64,000 nucleotides of DNA from Xenopus tropicalis (Eukaryota > Chordata > Amphibia > Anura > Pipidae): NCBI RefSeq assembly GCF_000004195.4, contig NC_030684.2:67749392-67813391 (forward strand). Direction: 5' to 3'. The notes under the pieces are model-generated. The model saw only the letters and a list, made by a program, of their open reading frames with translations, was not told the DNA's origin and searched no databases. Every line of letters starts with the position of its first letter. Position 1 is the first letter of the stretch. The translations under genes were made by a program, and so were the position numbers. Shown here in pieces: positions 58,359 through 64,000 of this stretch.

Positions 58359-60004
58359 GTGAGACCACAGAACCAAAGGAGCCAGACATCATGATTGACA
58401 CCTCACATGTATACTGAAAGGCTAAAAACACCCTATGTGGCAAGGAGCAAGGTGACTACTTACAATTCACAAACATATCACAAATAACCAGGGTCCCAAG
58501 TGGTCTACATAAGCAATGCTGTGACAGGTAAAAGCAGGAACCAGAGTACATACAAATCAATGTTTATTTACATTAAAACAAAAAACAGCATATACTCAAA
58601 ATGGAAGAATAAACTATTGCATTACATGTTACATGTCTTAAGACCAGGATAAATGGCTGGACCAAAAAATACCCAACAGGAACTACAGGAACCAAACCAC
58701 TTGGTCTTTAAAAATACTCTGTGCTCAGGCATTTCTTAACTGTACCTACCCTCCATCCCACCCAGCTCTCCTAAATATCAGTTTTTTCTCTGTTAATAAT
58801 TTACCAGCAGCAGCTCATGTTAAAGTGCTTGCCAATTCAAATGCAGCAGTCCCTAAACGCAACTAAGATAAATATCTCATTGGCTGTGAAGTTTTACAGG
58901 GACGTGGCCCGAATATGAACGCATGATACAAGATAGTTATTCCAGTATTACTAAAGAAGTTAGCTGTTATCACCATTACAGCCTCTTGTATGACCAAAGT
59001 GGCCATCTACAGACATAACTGCTGCAAGATGCCAAGGACCCCTAAATAGTTAGCAAGGATTCCTGCATCTAATGACTAATGTTCTGTAAACATTAAGTTC
59101 TTGATCTGGATTGCATTCCCTCCACGTGAAAACTATCCAATTACTTCAATTTTCAGCAATGCTGCAATGATCCACAAGAGTTAATTTGAGTAGATATGCC
59201 ATGCTGGAGTGCTGTCTTCATTATTACAGTTGCTTCAGAAAGTAAATTAATGCAAAGGATTGCACACTGAGGCCTAATCCATTTGATGTAAATCAATGCA
59301 TTGCACATTTAAATTGCTCTGCTTTCCTTCAGAAAAGTACATTGAAGTGATTCATTAACCACTGAACTGTTCACGAGAAATAGACCAATTCTCCTAGGCA
59401 TGCCATTGCTTCTCTGCTAGTCAAATTTAAACAGCAATCAGATCTACTAATAAGTCCTTTTTGCTGGCATTTACATCAGTGAAGAACATGATTCTTGACA
59501 ATCGTGATTAAATTAATGAGGGCCACATGTGTCTGGAGTAATACAGTTATAAATGTATATATGAATTTGGGGAGAAGTGCTTTTCACAAATATTCTTGCA
59601 ATCAAACACTGTTAATGGGTATTATAAATACAGCAAAGGCAAATACCAAGGGGCATTTTTATAAAGGTGTGTGAAATATTTTACATCAGAAAAGGTGTAA
59701 ACCAAATGGTTTATTTATAAAGCTCTGCCCTTGTGAGTGTTTTGCAGACACCACTCTGTACCTGGAGAAACCTGTAGTAGTCAATAGAAGGAAATCATGC
59801 AGCAAAGGACTCTTTATTAATCAACAAAATGTTTTTACATTGCAGATTTTAATTGTGCATATTACATTTTTAAGACCACTTGAATGTGGTGTATTTTTTG
59901 GTCACAAATATAATGACTTGCTAAACAAGTTTTATTACATGGACTTTACATTGGTGAAAACTATAAAAACCTACATTACATTCCCCTATTTGTATTGTGT
60001 AGAC
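58359..60004. other. Repeat-free stretch, possible conserved element at 59060-59540
   Basis: No exon or transposon end. 59060-59540 contains dense homeodomain/POU-like cores ('aaattaatgcaaagg', 'gattaaattaatgaggg', 'aagagttaatttgag') in sequence without repeat landmarks. Candidate enhancer only. Confidence 0.3.
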
Positions 60005-60312
60005 CAGTAATCCCCAACCAGTGGCTCGGGGGCAACATGTTGCTCACCAAACCCTTGGATATTGCTCTCAGTGCCTCCAAACCAGGGAGATATTTTTGAA
60101 TTCCTGACTTGGGGGCAAGTTTTGTTTGAATAAAAAACAAGATTTACTACCAAATAAAGCCCCCTGTAAGCTGATAGGGTGCATAGAGGCCCCTAATAGC
60201 CAATCACACCCCTTATTTGGCTCCTCCATGAACTTTTATGGTGCTTGTGTTGCTCTCCAAGTCTTTTTACATTTGACTGTGGTTCATGAGTAAGAAAGGT
60301 TGGGGACCCCTG
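60005..60312 (+). mobile_element. hAT-type MITE (CCCCAACC family), complete
   Basis: Ends CAGTAATCCCCAACC and 'ggttggggacccctg', 308 bp, flanked by a perfect 8-bp duplication GTGTAGAC (59997-60004, 60313-60320). Non-coding reference copy for 22780-23000 and 57657-58020. Confidence 0.88.
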
Positions 60313-60341
60313 GTGTAGACTAAACTGTCTAAGCAACATTA

Positions 60342-60870
60342 CAGGTATTGGTTCTCTCATCCAGACACCTGTTATCCAGAACGTTCTGAATTATGGCCAT
60401 ATCCCACAGACTCAATTTTAATCAAATAATTAAATAGTTTTGAATTATTTTTTTTCTCTGTAATAATAAAACAGTACCTTGTACTTAATGTTAACTAAGT
60501 TGCATGAATCCATATTGGTGGAAAAGCAATCCGGTTTATTCAGGGGTGCTCCAGCCATAAGGCAAGTTGCAAATCCTTTATAATGCAGCAGCTCCCCCCA
60601 GATTACCAGGAGCAAAAAGATGTTCCAGAAATTATGTTTGAGAGAGCTTGCACTCTCTGCACTATAAATGTGCCTCTCACTCTGAAACGTTAAGCACAGG
60701 GGCTTGGGAGGGGCATCACAGGCCACCTTAATGAGACGGAGAAGGCTGAAATGACCCTGGGTCTATTTAATGTTTAAATAATTTTAAATAAAATGATTTT
60801 TAGCAGACTTAAGGTATGGTGATTGGTGATCCAAATTACAGAAAGATCCCTTATCTGGAACACTTAAGGT
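60342..60870 (+). mobile_element. CAGGTATGGGATCC-family element, interrupted
   Basis: Starts CAGGTATTGG. The blocks 'aaacagtaccttgtacttaa', 'tctatttaatgtttaaataa' and 'gatccaaattacagaaagat' belong to the family. A 219-bp hAT element (60541-60759) is inserted in it. Confidence 0.7.
60541..60759. mobile_element. hAT-type element nested in older element
   Basis: Ends CAGGGGTGCTCC and 'aatgaccctg', 219 bp, flanked by GGTTTATT (60533-60540) and GGTCTATT (60760-60767), an 8-bp duplication with one change. No transposase; an overlapping minus-strand frame of 93 codons is chance. Confidence 0.75.
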
Positions 60871-61759
60871 CCCTATCATTGTGAATTATATAAAATTTAT
60901 AAAGTATGGGATCTTTTCCCAGGAATACTAAATGTTTTTCCAAATAAAAGATCTTTCTGCGCTAAGGAATGCCCTTATACCCTTCCACCCAACAAAACCT
61001 ATTCTTGTACCATTTGCATTAAAAAATTTAATTCTAAGCAACTTTCAAATATACATTTATTATATATATATATTTTTTTAAAAATGTATGTAATGTAAAA
61101 ATTGCAAACATAATAGTCTGCTTTGAAGTACTGTACATACAGGATTAAGCAAACCATACATATTCAAAACATTTATTTTAATTCTGACATACAAGATTTC
61201 CATATTTTCCACATACTGTAAGTATTCCATATTCATGCTCATGCAAACATTTAAAAACAACTTTTAACTTATAAAACTGATAGAGCAAGACACAGTCAGT
61301 GGTGAAGCTTGAGGCTACAACTCTCTAATTTACAACCTTGGGTCAAAAAGTCCCCCAGCAGTCAATTTTTGGCCTCTGCTTTCAAATTTCCACACGTAAC
61401 AATGAGTTCCTAAAGACATTTCTGTATTCAGTTACCCTAAAAAGTATAAATATCTTGACTTGCTGTTTACAAACTGTTTAACCTTTTACATTTAACTTTG
61501 GTTCCATTCAGAACATCATCTTGCTGTGACCTGTTGCACAATAGATAACACTAAAAGAGAACGAAAATATTGTGCAGAACAGGAAGAGAACAGGAGCAGT
61601 CAGATCAAAGCTGTCGCAGTTATACATATATATATATATTTAATTTTTATTTTTATAATAAAATGAAACAGCACTTTAACTGCCCATGTTTCAAAAATAT
61701 ATAATACAATAAATACATAAATAAAGGTAAATAAAGGCCTTTTCCCAATTCAGATTTTT
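60871..61759. other. Non-coding stretch
   Basis: Small TA runs near 61062 and 61625; no gene. Confidence 0.3.
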
Positions 61760-62080
61760 TAGCATTAAAAGTTGTCAAAAAAAAGTGGTGACTTTTTTGA
61801 GATTTTTAGAGATCAGTCAAAACGCCTAAAATTCTGGATCTCACAATATGCCAGCAAAAACTTGCCAAGATCATGTAGAAGTCAACAGCAGATGTGCCTG
61901 CCCTTTCAAGGAGGATCCTTCTTTTGCTTTGAAACATTAGAGGTTTCCGGTTTTCTGATTCTTTTTTGCGGCAATACGAATAAGTCGGACAACAAGTCGA
62001 AAAATATGGGATTTTGGAAAGTTTTATGCAGTTTTATTCAAATTTAAGAATAAAAAAAAAATTTAGAAATGTTAGAGTTT
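61760..62080. mobile_element. MITE fragment related to 13248-13588
   Basis: 'catgtagaagtcaacagcag', 'gaggtttccggttttctga' and 'gtcgaaaaatatgg' resemble the TCGA/agaagtcaatgg MITE group. The ends are not clear. Confidence 0.45.
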
Positions 62081-63338
62081 TAGTAAAAACTCTGCCCCAA
62101 ATCTCCCCCTACCGTTTGATGCAAGAAATAATACACGCAAATGCAACAAAACGTCTTGCTGCAAAAGTTACTGTTTTGTTAATGAAGAGAAAAAAGAAAT
62201 AATGAAAAAAAAAAATAGGATTATTTGCTCAAAATGGGCTCTATGTGACATTGCCTTCCAGTACTTTGGAACTTTCTGGATATTGGGTTTCCAGACAAGA
62301 GATCTGATACCTGTACAGTATAGGAAGAAATGATCATTACTTTTTAACACTGAAGTAAGTCTTATTCCCTAAAGGGTAATAATGGGTGTTCCTCAATTAC
62401 CTATCAAATAACCAATAAAATGATGAATAAAGCAATTTTACGGTAGATAAATAAGACTGGATGAAAGACAGCACATAATTCAAGTTAATTACACTTAACG
62501 TATCTTTTGGTGACAGTTTTCTTTGCATAACATCTTAAAGCAATAAAGCATGCTTGCGAACATTAGTCTGCTTACACTAGGCATTTGGCCTCTAGTACTC
62601 AGGCTGACAGTGAGAAAGCACCTTAATGAACTGTGGTCCCTTTCCAGTACACATCCTCTGGCATAAGTTTACGACAATCCTACTCATTACAGCAGTGAGG
62701 CTTGTGGCACAGAGCCACCGCATCATTCCGACTGGACTACATAATATGCCAGGCACGTCCTATTGGTAAAGCAAAGGACTTGGAAAGCGTCTGCTAAGTG
62801 CAGTAAAACCAAGCTACTTCATTACATATAATGCCCACATGTCACACTGCCAGCGTTAAGGACAGAAGGGTTTCCATTCTTCATGTTACAATGAAGATTC
62901 GTAAGGATGAGCTAAAAATTAGGCTGACATAATTAAGTTGCAAAAACGCTAAAAGGAAGCTGTGAATTCACTTTTTTCAAATTATTTTCAACTCAAATGG
63001 GAATCAGCAAAAGCAAGAATTTCCAAACAACATCAATACCCCAATGCACTACAAATTATCTTGCTAATACTGTGTGTGCAGACAAATTAATATATTCTAC
63101 TCCAACACAAACAGAATCAATTCAGCTGGGTTGGTTCTGCACCAAGGCTGCCCAAAATCTAGAGCTAAGGTCATGGGCTAGTGTTGTACAGACTGACCCT
63201 GTCCTTGACTGAGAACAACTCTAATATGTGCCCTGGAGTTAGACAGCCCATTTATGTAATCACTAATTTGCTCTTCAGTTTAGAGTGCAAATGATATGTA
63301 TCAGCTAAAAGAGTTGGTAACACCATGTAATCAAAGTG
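62081..63338. other. Repeat-free stretch, possible conserved element at 62520-62960
   Basis: 62200-62320 has a degraded CAGGTATGGGATCC-family tail ('gagatctgatacctgtac'). 62520-62960 is repeat-free, less AT-biased than its surroundings and has no sustained open frame, the appearance of a conserved non-coding element. No exon is supported. Confidence 0.3.
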
Positions 63339-63352
63339 CCCCCCCCCCCCCC
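63339..63352. repeat. Poly(C) tract
   Basis: 14 consecutive C residues. Confidence 0.9.
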
Positions 63353-64000
63353 AAAAGCATAAACATATATTGGCTCAAATGCAAACACTAGTTATTGCAT
63401 TCCCTTCAGACTGCCATCCACTGACATACATGTGTCTACAGTATATGCACTCCTCTACAATGGTGTTGTGCAGCATATTATTGCCTAAGGCACAAAGTGC
63501 ATACCCTCTAGTAAAAGGGGACCGTATACTTTTCACCTGTTTGACCAGGAGGTAAGCACAGTGTACCCTTTGTATGTTCTGCCCTTAGGAACTCCCAGAT
63601 GCAGCAGATCTCGATTGACAAATGTAATAATGCATGCTCCAAAAAGCCTACTGGGATGGCAAAATAATTTTCTCCTCATTCACAAATCAGGTGCAACTTT
63701 TGTATCAGGACTAACACATAAGGCTCAAATTAAATAATGCCTACAATAATGCCTTAATACTGGGTAAAATTTTCCAATGTCTGTGAAAAACATGTGGCAA
63801 ACTAAACCAATTATTTCTACTTTCAGAGGTCTTAAACTCAAACAAAACGCTACCTGATTGATTTAAAATTCAGCCAGTTATTATCTCCTATGTCATTGCC
63901 CTAAACATTGACATCATGGACCCACCCCCCAAATGGTATAGCTCTACTTGTGATGTCACCAGCCCCCATTTGGGATCTTTGCCAAAAAAAGATGGCATCC
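63353..64000. other. Non-coding stretch at window end
   Basis: No gene or named repeat; the window ends in 'ccaaaaaaagatggcatcc'. Confidence 0.3.

Overview
The window looks like non-coding DNA from a frog genome, most likely Xenopus and probably X. tropicalis. It is AT-rich and CpG-poor. It is crowded with short inverted-repeat transposons that resemble dispersed families I recall from Xenopus: TTAA-flanked T2-type MITEs beginning TTAAAGG, elements beginning CAGGTATGGGATCC, palindromic GGGGCTGATTTACTAAC elements and several hAT derivatives. It also holds a Tc1 copy with long terminal repeats. The species call is inference from repeat content, since no host gene is available to confirm it.

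I found no convincing host protein-coding exon, tRNA, rRNA or snRNA gene. The only recognisable coding sequence is a broken Tc1 transposase (5770-6755), which retains its DD34E residues but carries a stop, a frameshift and a C-terminal deletion. The longest uninterrupted reading frames (30.4-31.3 kb) are artefacts of a 34-bp minisatellite. The window is therefore probably a gene desert or the inside of a very large intron.

Layout. 1-5.4 kb: MITEs, plus a 632-bp fold-back element at 3819-4450. 5.4-7.0 kb: the Tc1 element, inserted beside a TA microsatellite. 7.5-8.3 kb: a CpG-rich palindromic MITE nested in an older element. 8.3-15 kb: mostly unique sequence with a Tc1-type MITE, a hAT remnant and TCGA-rich MITEs. 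15-19 kb: a cluster of CAGGTATGGGATCC elements. 19-29 kb: unique DNA, a probable solo LTR, T2-type MITEs and a second CpG-rich palindrome. 29.8-32.1 kb: a TWA-flanked MITE, then a 1569-bp hAT element carrying the minisatellite, then another MITE. 33.1-33.7 kb: a MITE split by a 200-bp retro-insertion with a perfect 15-bp target duplication and a hammerhead-ribozyme-like core. 37.2-38.6 kb: a three-layer nest (MITE, 600-bp solo LTR, 358-bp MITE). 39-57 kb: mostly unique DNA with scattered MITEs. 57.6-61 kb: hAT elements and a third CpG-rich palindrome. 61-64 kb: mostly unique DNA.

Nothing here forms a pathway. The functional interest lies in element structure (target duplications, nesting, IR/DR ends, a ribozyme-like motif, an LTR promoter) and in a few repeat-free stretches that could be conserved enhancers, which single-sequence inspection cannot establish.
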